5,908 nt of DNA from Actinomycetes bacterium (GTDB taxonomy: Bacteria; Actinomycetota; Actinomycetes; Mycobacteriales; Micromonosporaceae). Positions within the stretch are counted from its first letter, which is position 1, and every line of letters starts with the position of its first letter. The position numbers and the translations under genes were made by a program. Where the stretch lies: contig JAEZGP010000466.1 of assembly GCA_023437285.1 (NCBI GenBank), forward strand, positions 1 through 5,908, read 5' to 3'. The notes beneath the pieces are model-generated. The model searched no databases. It had not been told where the DNA came from and was given only the letters and a program-made list of their open reading frames with translations. Positions 1 to 5,136 of this stretch are shown here, one piece after another.

Positions 1-125
1 GTGGTCTGGAAGATCGGCACCGCGCGGGCCCCGGTGTTCGGGTCCGGCCGCTGGCCGGCGTGCAGCTGGCGGGTCTCGAACCCGTACGCACGGGCCTGTT
101 CGGCGCGTGGCGCTGTGTCGGTCAC
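1..125 (-). CDS. metY: O-acetylhomoserine sulfhydrylase MetY, N-terminal fragment (cut by window edge)
   Basis: This is the first 41 codons of a minus-strand gene, starting at GTG 125-123 and running off the left edge. The translation contains [18 protein letters not shown] followed by AVPIFQTT, the characteristic N-terminus of the PLP-dependent Cys/Met metabolism family, in the O-acetylhomoserine aminocarboxypropyltransferase branch. Members convert O-acetylhomoserine plus sulfide to homocysteine in the cytoplasm. The PLP lysine and the rest of the fold lie outside the window. Its GTG overlaps the metX stop as GTGA (125-122), so translation is probably coupled to metX, and the pair would catalyse consecutive steps. 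Cystathionine gamma-synthase relatives share the fold, but the [17 protein letters not shown] signature and the metX partner favour MetY. The window edge, not a mutation, explains the truncation. Confidence 0.9.
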   Translation of the reverse strand, partial: MTDTAPRAEQARAYGFETRQLHAGQRPDPNTGARAVPIFQT

Positions 126-1345
126 GAGGGCTTCTCCGTTCGGGCTCGTCCGTCCGCCAGGAAGCGGCGGACAATGGGCGTCTGCTGCGCTTCCTCCAGC
201 AGAAAACAATCGTGGCCGGACGGGGCCTCGATGAGGTGGTACTCGACCGGTTTGCCGAGGTCGCGCAGCGCCTCCTCGATCTCCTGTGACGCGGCCGGCG
301 GATACAGCCAGTCCGAGCTGAAGGCGATCAACAGGGTACGCGCCGACACGTCGGCGAGTGCGCGCGTGAGCGACCCGCCGCCGTGCTGGCGGGCAAGGTC
401 GAAGTAGGTCAGCGCGCGCGACAGGTAGAGGTAGGTGTTGGCGTCGAAGCGCTTGACGAACGAGTTCGCCTGGTGGCGCAGGTAGCTCTCCACTTCGAAC
501 TCCGGCTCACCGATCGTGTAGCGGATGTCCTCGGCGAACTGCAGCCGCCGCTCGAAGCGGTCCGTCAGCGCGGGCGCCGACAGGTAGGTGACGTGGCCGA
601 CCATCCGCGCGACGCCCATGCCGGCGTCCGGGGCGCGACCCGTGCCGTGATAGTGGCCGCCCTGCCAGGCCGGATCGCGCATGATCGCCTCGCGGGCAAT
701 CATGTTCCAGGCCACGCCCTGAGGGTGCAGGGCGTGCGTCGAGGCGATCACCACCACGGCGTCGACCTGGTCGGGGTACAGGACCGCCCACTCCAGCGCC
801 TGCATCCCGCCGAGCGAGCCGCCGGCCACGGCGGCGAGCCGCTCGATGCCGAGGACGTCCAGGAACGCCCGCTCGCACCGCACCATGTCGGCGACCGTGA
901 TGACCGGAAAGTCCGACCCGTACGGTCGGCCGGTGGCGGGATTCACCGACGACGGTCCGGTCGTGCCGCGGCAGCCACCGAGCAGGTTGGTGGAGATGAC
1001 GAAGTAGCGGTCGGTGTCGAACGCCTTGCCGGGTCCGATCATCCCGTCCCACCAGCCGAGCGACTTGCCGGCCGCGCCGTCGCGCCGTTCGGCGCCGAAG
1101 CCGTCCCGGGTGCCCGCCTCCGGTGCTGTCCGGGAGTAGCCGGCCGCGTGGGCGTCGCCGCTGAGCGCGTGGCAGACCAGGATCACGTTGTCGCGTGCGG
1201 GGGAGAGTGTGCCGTAGGTCTCATAGGCCACGCGGACGGGACTCAGCTCGCGGCCGCAGTCGAGGCGTACCGGGTCCGGAAGGTCCACAAACCGCGTCTC
1301 CACATGCCCGACCGAGCCGGCCGGAAGCGTCGAGGTGGAGACCAT
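122..1345 (-). CDS. metX: Homoserine O-acetyltransferase MetX
   Basis: This 407-residue cytoplasmic alpha/beta-hydrolase-fold enzyme activates L-homoserine with an acyl-CoA as the first committed step of methionine synthesis. Full family length is present. The N-terminal strand region reads [28 protein letters not shown] (residues about 39-66, quoted in part: [20 protein letters not shown]). The nucleophile elbow GGSLGGMQ gives Ser177; the other triad members are Asp345 in SSDWLYP and His378 in SGHDCF. Asn120-Leu-Leu-Gly-Gly-Cys and TGPSS (129-133) are also typical. Some MetX-fold enzymes use succinyl-CoA, so acetyl specificity is inferred from the adjacent metY, which uses O-acetylhomoserine. 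The ATG at 1345-1343 is chosen because [17 protein letters not shown] follows at the normal distance. No Shine-Dalgarno precedes it; a -10-like TAAGAT ends 7 bases upstream, suggesting a leaderless mRNA. Confidence 0.96.
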   Translation of the reverse strand: MVSTSTLPAGSVGHVETRFVDLPDPVRLDCGRELSPVRVAYETYGTLSPARDNVILVCHALSGDAHAAGYSRTAPEAGTRDGFGAERRDGAAGKSLGWWDGMIGPGKAFDTDRYFVISTNLLGGCRGTTGPSSVNPATGRPYGSDFPVITVADMVRCERAFLDVLGIERLAAVAGGSLGGMQALEWAVLYPDQVDAVVVIASTHALHPQGVAWNMIAREAIMRDPAWQGGHYHGTGRAPDAGMGVARMVGHVTYLSAPALTDRFERRLQFAEDIRYTIGEPEFEVESYLRHQANSFVKRFDANTYLYLSRALTYFDLARQHGGGSLTRALADVSARTLLIAFSSDWLYPPAASQEIEEALRDLGKPVEYHLIEAPSGHDCFLLEEAQQTPIVRRFLADGRARTEKPS

Positions 1346-1352
1346 GCGGGTG

Positions 1353-1358
1353 ATCTTA
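1353..1358 (-). promoter_or_regulatory. Candidate -10 element for leaderless metX transcript
   Basis: On the minus strand TAAGAT (TAnnnT type) ends at 1353, 7 bases before the metX ATG at 1345. That spacing would put the transcription start on or next to the A of the ATG. No convincing -35 (TGGCCC at 17-base spacing) and no ribosome binding site are visible. The palindrome TAGCTA (1357-1362) overlaps it. Confidence 0.4.
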
Positions 1359-1423
1359 GCTAGTCACAGGACGTCGGGCCAGGGTATCGTCTGCTCGCCC
1401 GGTAGGTTTTGTAGGAAACAATC

Positions 1424-1431
1424 GAGAGGGG
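1424..1431 (+). promoter_or_regulatory. Ribosome binding site of the osmC-family gene
   Basis: GAGAGGGG lies 9 bases before the ATG at 1441 and supports that start. The 95-base gap between this ATG and the divergent metX start must hold both promoters. TAGGTT at 1403-1408 is a possible -10 for the rightward gene, without a clear -35. Confidence 0.5.
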
Positions 1432-1440
1432 TCACGCGGT

Positions 1441-1989
1441 ATGTCGACCATCGACAATGGGGTGAACGTCCAGGCGCTGCTGGACGCGCGCGAGGTGCTC
1501 AGGGACGCGCCGGAGGCCGCCCAGTTCACCTGGCGGGCGACCTCCCGGTGGGAGAAGGGCGTGCACAGCACGACGACGGTCAAGAACTTCTTCGGCCTGG
1601 GCCAGGAGCAGTCGCACAAGACCGAGGCCACCTTCGACGCCGACCACCCGGAGGTCTTCGCCGCGCAGGACAACGGCATCACCCCGATCGAGTACCTGCT
1701 GGTCGGCCTGGCCAGCTGCCTTACCGCGGGCGTGGCGTCCGTCGCGCAGAACCGTGGCATCCAGCTGCGTTCCGTCTCCTCGACCGTCGAGGGCAGCCAC
1801 GACATCCGGGGCATCCTCGGCGTCGACAGCGACGTCCGTAACGGGTACAACGACATCAAGGTGACGTTCGAGATCGACGCGGACGCCTCGAAGGAGGACA
1901 TCGCGGCGCTCGTGGCCCAGTCGCAGAAGCGCTCGGCCGTCTTCGACGCGCTGACCAACCCCACGAACGTCACCGTCGAAGTCGCCTGA
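1441..1989 (+). CDS. OsmC-family protein with a single redox cysteine
   Basis: This 182-residue protein belongs to the OsmC/Ohr superfamily, small domain-swapped dimers that usually reduce organic hydroperoxides with a cysteine pair. The central helix has TPIEYLLVGLASCLTAG, with the conserved Glu84 and the peroxidatic-type Cys93. The C-terminal helix, where the second cysteine normally stands (QxxC-P pattern), reads QSQKRSAVFDALTNP, so Ser165 takes that place and Cys93 is the only cysteine in the protein. It is therefore either a one-cysteine variant that needs an external thiol or a member of an OsmC subfamily with another job. It is about 40 residues longer than classical OsmC, mostly at the N-terminus (residues 1-30). 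It is transcribed away from metX, and the next gene begins 13 bases after its stop, with that gene's ribosome binding site touching the stop codon. I give no symbol because osmC and ohr roles cannot be separated here. Confidence 0.9.
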   Translation: MSTIDNGVNVQALLDAREVLRDAPEAAQFTWRATSRWEKGVHSTTTVKNFFGLGQEQSHKTEATFDADHPEVFAAQDNGITPIEYLLVGLASCLTAGVASVAQNRGIQLRSVSSTVEGSHDIRGILGVDSDVRNGYNDIKVTFEIDADASKEDIAALVAQSQKRSAVFDALTNPTNVTVEVA

Positions 1990-1995
1990 GGAGGG
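1988..1995 (+). promoter_or_regulatory. Strong Shine-Dalgarno that places the start of the FAD oxidoreductase at ATC 2003
   Basis: GAGGAGGG overlaps the osmC-family stop codon and lies 7-8 bases before ATC 2003-2005. No ATG, GTG or TTG occurs in frame between the Shine-Dalgarno and the FAD-binding motif. The site therefore argues that translation starts at the ATC. Confidence 0.65.
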
Positions 1996-2002
1996 CCGGG
2001 CC

Positions 2003-3232
2003 ATCGAGCACGCCACCGTCGTCGTCATCGGCGCGGGACACGCGGGGCTGGCCGTGAGCCACTTCCTGCGCGACCGGTCGATCGACCATGTCGTCCTCGA
2101 GCGGGGCGACGTGGCCAACTCGTGGCGCCGGGAACGCTGGGACTCGCTGCGTCTGCTCACGCCCAACTGGCTGAGTCGACTGCCCGGCCACGGCTACGAC
2201 GGGCCGGACCCGGACGGGTACATGACGGCGGGCGACGTGGTCGAGTTCATCGAGCGCTTCGCCGCGGTCACGCACGCTCCCGTGCGGACCGGCGTGAACG
2301 TCACCTCGGTGCGACCGGCCGACGGCGGCTACCGGATCTCGACGAGTGACGGCGAACTCACCTGCCGGGCGGTGATCCTCGCCAGCGGCGCCTGCAACAT
2401 ACCGACCGTGCCCGCGTTCAGCGCTGCGGTGCCGCCCACGGTCGAGCAGGTGACCCCGTCCGATTACCGCGGCCCGGACCAGCTGCCCGACGGCGGGGTG
2501 CTCGTCGTCGGCGCGTCGGCGACCGGCGTGCAGCTCGCGGCGGAGCTGCGGCGCTCCGGCCGGCCGGTGACTGTCTCGGTGGGCGAGCACGTCCGGCTGC
2601 CGCGCACCTACCGGGGACGCGACGTGATGTGGTGGATGCACGCGTCAGGCGTGTGGGACCAGCGCTACGACCAGGTCGACGACCTCACGCGGGCGCGCCG
2701 GCTACCCTCGCCCCAGCTCGTCGGGACCGCGGAGCGCAGCACACTCGATCTCAACACGCTGGCCGACATGGGCGTCGAGCTCGTGGGCCGATGGGCGGCC
2801 GCCCGCGACGGTCGCGCCCTGTTCTCCGGCGGCCTGCGCAACGTGTGCTCGCTCGCGGACCTGAAGATGCGGCGCCTGCTCGCCGGCTTTGACGCCTGGG
2901 CCAACGACCTCGACGCGGGTCCGCCCGAGGAGTTGGCCCCGACGTCGGTCCCCGAGCCGACGCGCCTGCAACTCGACCTGACCAGCGGCGAGATCCGCAC
3001 GGTCGTCTGGGCGACCGGCTACCGGCCGGACTACAGCTGGCTGCACGTGCCCGTGACCGACGCGAAGGGCAACCTACGGCACGAGGGCGGAGTCGTGGTC
3101 GACAGCCCGGGCCTGTACGCGCTGGGACTGCCCGTCCTGCGGCGACGCAAGTCGACCTTCATCCACGGCATCGAGGACGACGCCCGCGAGGTGATCGAGC
3201 ACCTCGCGCGGGAGCTGAAGGGCCGCGGCTAA
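2003..3232 (+). CDS. CzcO-like FAD/NAD(P)-dependent oxidoreductase (flavin monooxygenase-type), probable ATC start
   Basis: The protein is about 409 residues, a two-dinucleotide-binding-domain flavoprotein of the FMO/CzcO type. With the start at ATC 2003 it begins (M)EHATVVVIGAGHAGLAV, placing the FAD-binding GAGHAG at residues 10-15, where relatives have it. The FAD ribose acidic region follows (VVLERGDVANSWRRERWDSL). The NAD(P)-binding motif GASATG is at about 170-175, and the C-terminal ATGYRPD motif of this class at about 337-343. No transmembrane segment is evident, so it is likely cytosolic. The substrate cannot be told; a Baeyer-Villiger fingerprint (FxGxxxHxxxWP) is absent. It is only 13 bases downstream of the osmC-family gene and likely co-transcribed. 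The first conventional start, GTG 2054, would delete the FAD motif and is rejected. An ATG-to-ATC mutation, a sequencing error, or genuine rare initiation are the options. Confidence 0.88.
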   Translation: MEHATVVVIGAGHAGLAVSHFLRDRSIDHVVLERGDVANSWRRERWDSLRLLTPNWLSRLPGHGYDGPDPDGYMTAGDVVEFIERFAAVTHAPVRTGVNVTSVRPADGGYRISTSDGELTCRAVILASGACNIPTVPAFSAAVPPTVEQVTPSDYRGPDQLPDGGVLVVGASATGVQLAAELRRSGRPVTVSVGEHVRLPRTYRGRDVMWWMHASGVWDQRYDQVDDLTRARRLPSPQLVGTAERSTLDLNTLADMGVELVGRWAAARDGRALFSGGLRNVCSLADLKMRRLLAGFDAWANDLDAGPPEELAPTSVPEPTRLQLDLTSGEIRTVVWATGYRPDYSWLHVPVTDAKGNLRHEGGVVVDSPGLYALGLPVLRRRKSTFIHGIEDDAREVIEHLARELKGRG

Positions 3233-3297
3233 CCCGCGAGCGCGCCAGACCCCCGGAACACGGACAATCCGTGCCTCAACGGGGCAGGATGGTGGGC

Positions 3298-4167
3298 GTG
3301 GGGGAGATCCTCGTGGGTACGGCCTCGTGGACCGACCGGACGCTGCTCGCCTCCGGCTGGTACCCGGATTCGGTCAACACCCCCGAGCAGCGGCTGGACT
3401 ACTACTCCCGGCAGTTCCCGCTCGTGGAGGTCGACGCCACGTACTACGCGCCGCCGGCCGAGCCGACAGCACGGCTGTGGGCCGAGCGTACGCCCGAGGG
3501 TTTTGTCTTCAACATCAAGGCGTTCAGCCTGCTGACCGGGCACCCCACCAAGGTGTCCGCGCTGTACAAGGACCTGCGTCCGGACACGGACAAGAAGAAC
3601 ATCTACCCCAACGCGCTGTCGCCGCAGGCGTACGAGGAGGTCTGGACCCGGTTCCTGAGCGCCCTCGACCCGCTCGTGGCGGCCGGCAAGCTCGGCGCGA
3701 TCCTGTTCCAGTTCCCGCCCTGGTTCACCATCAAGCGGGCCAACAAGGAATACCTCAAGGAGATCCGTAGCCGGTGCAGTCCGCTGCGGGTGGCGGTCGA
3801 GCTGCGCAACGCCACCTGGTTCGACGGGGACAACGGCGCGGAGACGTTGGACTTCCTGCGCCGCCACGACCTGCCGTACGTCGTGGTCGACATGCCGCAG
3901 GGGCACCGGTCGTCGGTGCCGCCAATCGTGGCCGCGACGTCGGACCTGGCCGTCGTCCGCTTCCACGGGCATAGCGACAAGTGGGATAGCAAAGACATCT
4001 ACGAGCGCTTCGGGTACGAGTACAGCACGCGTGAACTGAAGGGGTGGGCGCCGAAGCTTCGCGAGCTTGCCGATGAGACCGACCGGACCCACGTACTAAT
4101 GAACAACTGCTACTCCGACTACGCCCAGCGCAACGCGGGCACGCTCGTCGACCTGCTGACGGACTGA
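3298..4167 (+). CDS. DUF72 (YecE-like) domain protein
   Basis: This protein of the DUF72/YecE family has a TIM-barrel-like fold and no established biochemical role. It opens with ILVGTASWTD and continues with GWYP, then FPLVEVDATYYAPP, FVFNIKAFSLLTGHP, GAILFQFPPWF, VAVELRNATWF, VVVDMPQ and VVRFHGHS; these blocks cover the family from strand 1 to near the end. The C-terminus VLMNNCYSDYAQRNAGTL is also typical. The frame is open from GTG 3271, with further starts at ATG 3289, GTG 3292 and GTG 3298. I chose 3298 because AGGA (3286-3289) sits 8 bases upstream and the family motif starts at once; 3271 would add nine residues without clear homology and gives 298 residues instead of 289. It follows the oxidoreductase by 38-65 bases and may be in the same operon. 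It is the last gene before the inverted repeat and promoter of the Cys-rich peptide region. Confidence 0.88.
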   Translation: MGEILVGTASWTDRTLLASGWYPDSVNTPEQRLDYYSRQFPLVEVDATYYAPPAEPTARLWAERTPEGFVFNIKAFSLLTGHPTKVSALYKDLRPDTDKKNIYPNALSPQAYEEVWTRFLSALDPLVAAGKLGAILFQFPPWFTIKRANKEYLKEIRSRCSPLRVAVELRNATWFDGDNGAETLDFLRRHDLPYVVVDMPQGHRSSVPPIVAATSDLAVVRFHGHSDKWDSKDIYERFGYEYSTRELKGWAPKLRELADETDRTHVLMNNCYSDYAQRNAGTLVDLLTD

Positions 4168-4169
4168 CC

Positions 4170-4203
4170 GCTTTTGTCCGTGGCCGCATGGAGTGGACAA
4201 AGC
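4170..4203 (+). terminator. Inverted repeat after the DUF72 gene, possible terminator
   Basis: GCTTTTGTCC (4170-4179) pairs with GGACAAAGC (4195-4203) with one bulged base, leaving a 15-base loop. It begins two bases after the DUF72 stop codon and precedes a new promoter, which is where a terminator is expected. No T-run follows, so it is not a classical intrinsic terminator, although many actinomycete terminators lack one. It could instead be an operator. Confidence 0.4.
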
Positions 4204-4215
4204 TGTAACACTCCA

Positions 4216-4241
4216 TTGACACATCCGACTTGATCGATAAT
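4216..4241 (+). promoter_or_regulatory. Candidate promoter of the Cys-rich peptide operon
   Basis: A perfect TTGACA (4216-4221) is followed by GATAAT (4236-4241, five of six bases of TATAAT) in a locally AT-richer stretch. The spacer is only 14 bases, shorter than the usual 16-18; a shifted -10 at 17-base spacing (AATGGT) is poor. The boxes may therefore belong to different promoters, or an activator may be needed. Either reading places the start of transcription at about 4248-4252, giving a leader of some 30 bases before ATG 4279. Confidence 0.5.
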
Positions 4242-4261
4242 GGTCCTTTCTTGTACCTCCG

Positions 4262-4476
4262 ACGAAAGGACTGCCGCGATGGTTCAAGCCCTGGGTCGCC
4301 TCGCCGACCGCGTCATGACGCGTCTCGCCCCCACCACGGAAGCGGACGCGGGATGTACCTACCAGTGGGAGATCTGTTACTGCAGCCGCGGCATCATGTA
4401 CCGCCGCAAGTGCATGTACGGCTGCTCCGGCGTGCCGAACCACTGCTACTCCTGCACCGCCAGCGGCACCTGCTGA
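4262..4476 (+). repeat. Tandem gene duplication, copy 1 (second copy at 4623-4840)
   Basis: The segment from ACGAAAGGA, containing the ribosome binding site, through the stop codon recurs at 4623-4840. Identity is highest from the ribosome binding site through the leader codons, with the same 8-base spacing to ATG and very few base changes in the first 60 coding bases. It drops in the middle and end of the gene. The sequence between the copies (4477-4622) is not part of the repeat. Confidence 0.9.
4279..4476 (+). CDS. Cys-rich small peptide 1, putative secreted or modified precursor (65 aa)
   Basis: The start is ATG 4279, preceded at 8 bases by GAAAGGA (4264-4270). An in-frame ATG at 4240 overlaps the presumed -10 and is unlikely. 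Residues 2-18 (VQALGRLADRVMTRLAP) can form an amphipathic helix; there is no hydrophobic signal-peptide core. An A-x-A-G motif (A22-D23-A24-G25) precedes the first cysteine, a plausible signal-peptidase-type cleavage site. The remaining 40 residues have eight cysteines at 26, 33, 35, 45, 49, 56, 59 and 65, a single Trp30, several tyrosines and a basic YRRKC (41-45). An even number of conserved cysteines suggests four disulfides or another Cys-based modification. I recognise no family with certainty. The C-x-Y and KCMYGCSG patterns recall the methylamine dehydrogenase light chain loosely. A paralogue lies 163 bases downstream, followed by TlpA-like and S26 peptidase genes. Confidence 0.85.
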   Translation: MVQALGRLADRVMTRLAPTTEADAGCTYQWEICYCSRGIMYRRKCMYGCSGVPNHCYSCTASGTC

Positions 4477-4504
4477 CGCGGACGGGAGCATCGGGCCGCC
4501 GAGC

Positions 4505-4533
4505 GCGCGGGTGGCGCCAGGCCACCGGTGCGC
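4505..4533 (+). terminator. Hairpin between the two peptide genes
   Basis: GGTGGC (4510-4515) pairs with GCCACC (4521-4526) around the loop GCCAG. The stem is extended by GCGC (4505-4508) with GCGC (4530-4533) across a small internal loop. No T-run follows. It could attenuate transcription, stabilise the 3' end of the first peptide message so that peptide 1 is made in excess, or have no function. No promoter-like -10 is visible between the copies, so peptide 2 is probably read through this hairpin. Confidence 0.35.
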
Positions 4534-4622
4534 CGGCGGCCCACCGCACCAGCCCTGCGCCGCCGCACGCGCACGGGTCACACACTGTCGGGCGCGGCCA
4601 GAAGACGACCTCTGAGCCGCCA

Positions 4623-4840
4623 ACGAAAGGATTGCCGCGATGGTTCAAGCCCTGGGTCGCCTCGCCGACCGGGTCATGACGCGCCTCGCCCCCACCACCC
4701 AGGCGGACGCCGGATGCAGCTACCAGTGGGAAACCTGCTACTGCAAGAGCCACATGACGTACCGCCGCAAGTGCATGTACGGGTGCCCCGGCGTGCCGAA
4801 CCACTGCTACAGCTGCAGCGCCACGGGGTCTTACTGCTGA
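4623..4840 (+). repeat. Tandem gene duplication, copy 2 (first copy at 4262-4476)
   Basis: This is the second copy of the peptide-gene unit, including ACGAAAGGA and the TGCCGCG spacer before ATG. It differs from copy 1 mainly in the cysteine-rich part and by one extra codon (Tyr65) before the final cysteine. Confidence 0.9.
4640..4840 (+). CDS. Cys-rich small peptide 2, paralogue of peptide 1 (66 aa)
   Basis: The start at ATG 4640 has GAAAGGA (4625-4631) 8 bases upstream, exactly as in peptide 1. Residues 1-25 differ from peptide 1 only at position 21 (Gln for Glu) and keep the A22-D23-A24-G25 motif. In the C-terminal part the eight cysteines are kept (26, 33, 35, 45, 49, 56, 59, 66), as are Trp30, YRRKCMYGC and GVPNHCYSC. 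Eleven residues differ: T27S, I32T, the run 36-40 (SRGIM to KSHMT), S50P, T60S, S62T and T64S; an inserted Tyr65 is an additional change. A conserved leader with a varied cysteine-framed core is what precursor peptides of ribosomal natural products or small disulfide-rich secreted proteins show. No separate promoter is seen, so it is probably expressed with peptide 1. Function unknown. Confidence 0.85.
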   Translation: MVQALGRLADRVMTRLAPTTQADAGCSYQWETCYCKSHMTYRRKCMYGCPGVPNHCYSCSATGSYC

Positions 4841-5076
4841 TGCCGGCCGGCCCGCAGACGGGCGGTCGGTCCCGGTAGTGTCGGCCACCCGGCCGTAGCG
4901 CCGGCCATGGTGAGCGCGGGGAAGTAGTGGCCCGGCCCGCTCGTCCGGCCCCGGGCGGCACCGCTGCAGTCCCGGCCGGCGCGGCTGCGGTCCGGGCCGG
5001 CGCGGCCGTGCCGTGCGTGGGCCGAGCCACCTTCCCGTGCGGTCCAGCACGGATTCTGATGCCTGGGAGGAACATC
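4841..5076 (+). other. Non-coding, low-complexity gap between peptide 2 and the tlpA-like gene
   Basis: I see no convincing gene in these 236 bases on either strand; the open frames are G/C-rich shadows without a ribosome binding site. It holds a small hairpin (GCCCG 4850-4854 with CGGGC 4859-4863). It also holds a near-direct repeat of period 21, GTCCCGGCCGGCGCGG (4969-4984) and GTCCGGGCCGGCGCGG (4990-5005). The first 16-mer recurs exactly at 5858-5873 inside the S26 peptidase gene. Near its end is the strong ribosome binding site GGGAGG (5065-5070). Confidence 0.6.
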
Positions 5077-5136
5077 GTGTCACTGTTCGGGGCACCCGCG
5101 GTGCCAGCCACGAATCCGGCGGCCAGCCCATGGTAA
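5077..5136 (+). CDS. 19-residue mini-ORF overlapping the tlpA-like start (possible coupling leader)
   Basis: GTG 5077 has the best Shine-Dalgarno of the region, GGGAGG (5065-5070), at 6 bases. The frame encodes VSLFGAPAVPATNPAASPW (first residue read as Met) and ends at TAA 5134-5136. The stop overlaps the ATG of the tlpA-like gene by seven bases (ATGGTAA, 5130-5136), while that ATG has no Shine-Dalgarno of its own. The simplest reading is a leader whose translation delivers ribosomes to the next start. The peptide is neutral, rich in Ala and Pro, and has no cysteine or membrane segment. An upstream in-frame ATG at 5059 would lengthen it by six residues but has no good binding site. It could also be a vestigial gene end. 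Confidence 0.4.
   Translation: MSLFGAPAVPATNPAASPW

Noticed and set aside
383..1363. Long plus-strand open frame opposite metX (326 codons)
   Set aside because: It is antisense to a full-length MetX with intact catalytic residues. Its translation is Arg/Val/Gly-rich without any family motif, as expected of a shadow frame in high-GC DNA.
1346..1440. SAM riboswitch controlling metX-metY
   Set aside because: The 95-base divergent gap shows no riboswitch-like paired helices on the minus strand, and the probable leaderless start leaves no 5' leader.
2054..3232. FAD oxidoreductase beginning at GTG 2054
   Set aside because: This start would delete the GAGHAG FAD-binding motif that is encoded in frame immediately upstream behind a strong Shine-Dalgarno.
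4240..4278. Upstream ATG 4240 as the start of peptide 1
   Set aside because: It overlaps the probable -10 element, lacks a Shine-Dalgarno and has no counterpart upstream of peptide 2, whereas ATG 4279/4640 have identical ribosome binding sites.
4279..4840. Lanthipeptide or thiopeptide precursors
   Set aside because: The cores contain eight Cys but few Ser/Thr suited to partner them, and no dehydratase or cyclase gene is visible in the window. The TlpA-like neighbour favours disulfides.
4927..5136. 69-codon frame from GTG 4927 as a real gene
   Set aside because: No usable ribosome binding site precedes 4927 and the N-terminal two thirds is Ala/Gly/Pro low complexity generated by the 21-base repeat. 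Only the last 19 codons have a good start signal.
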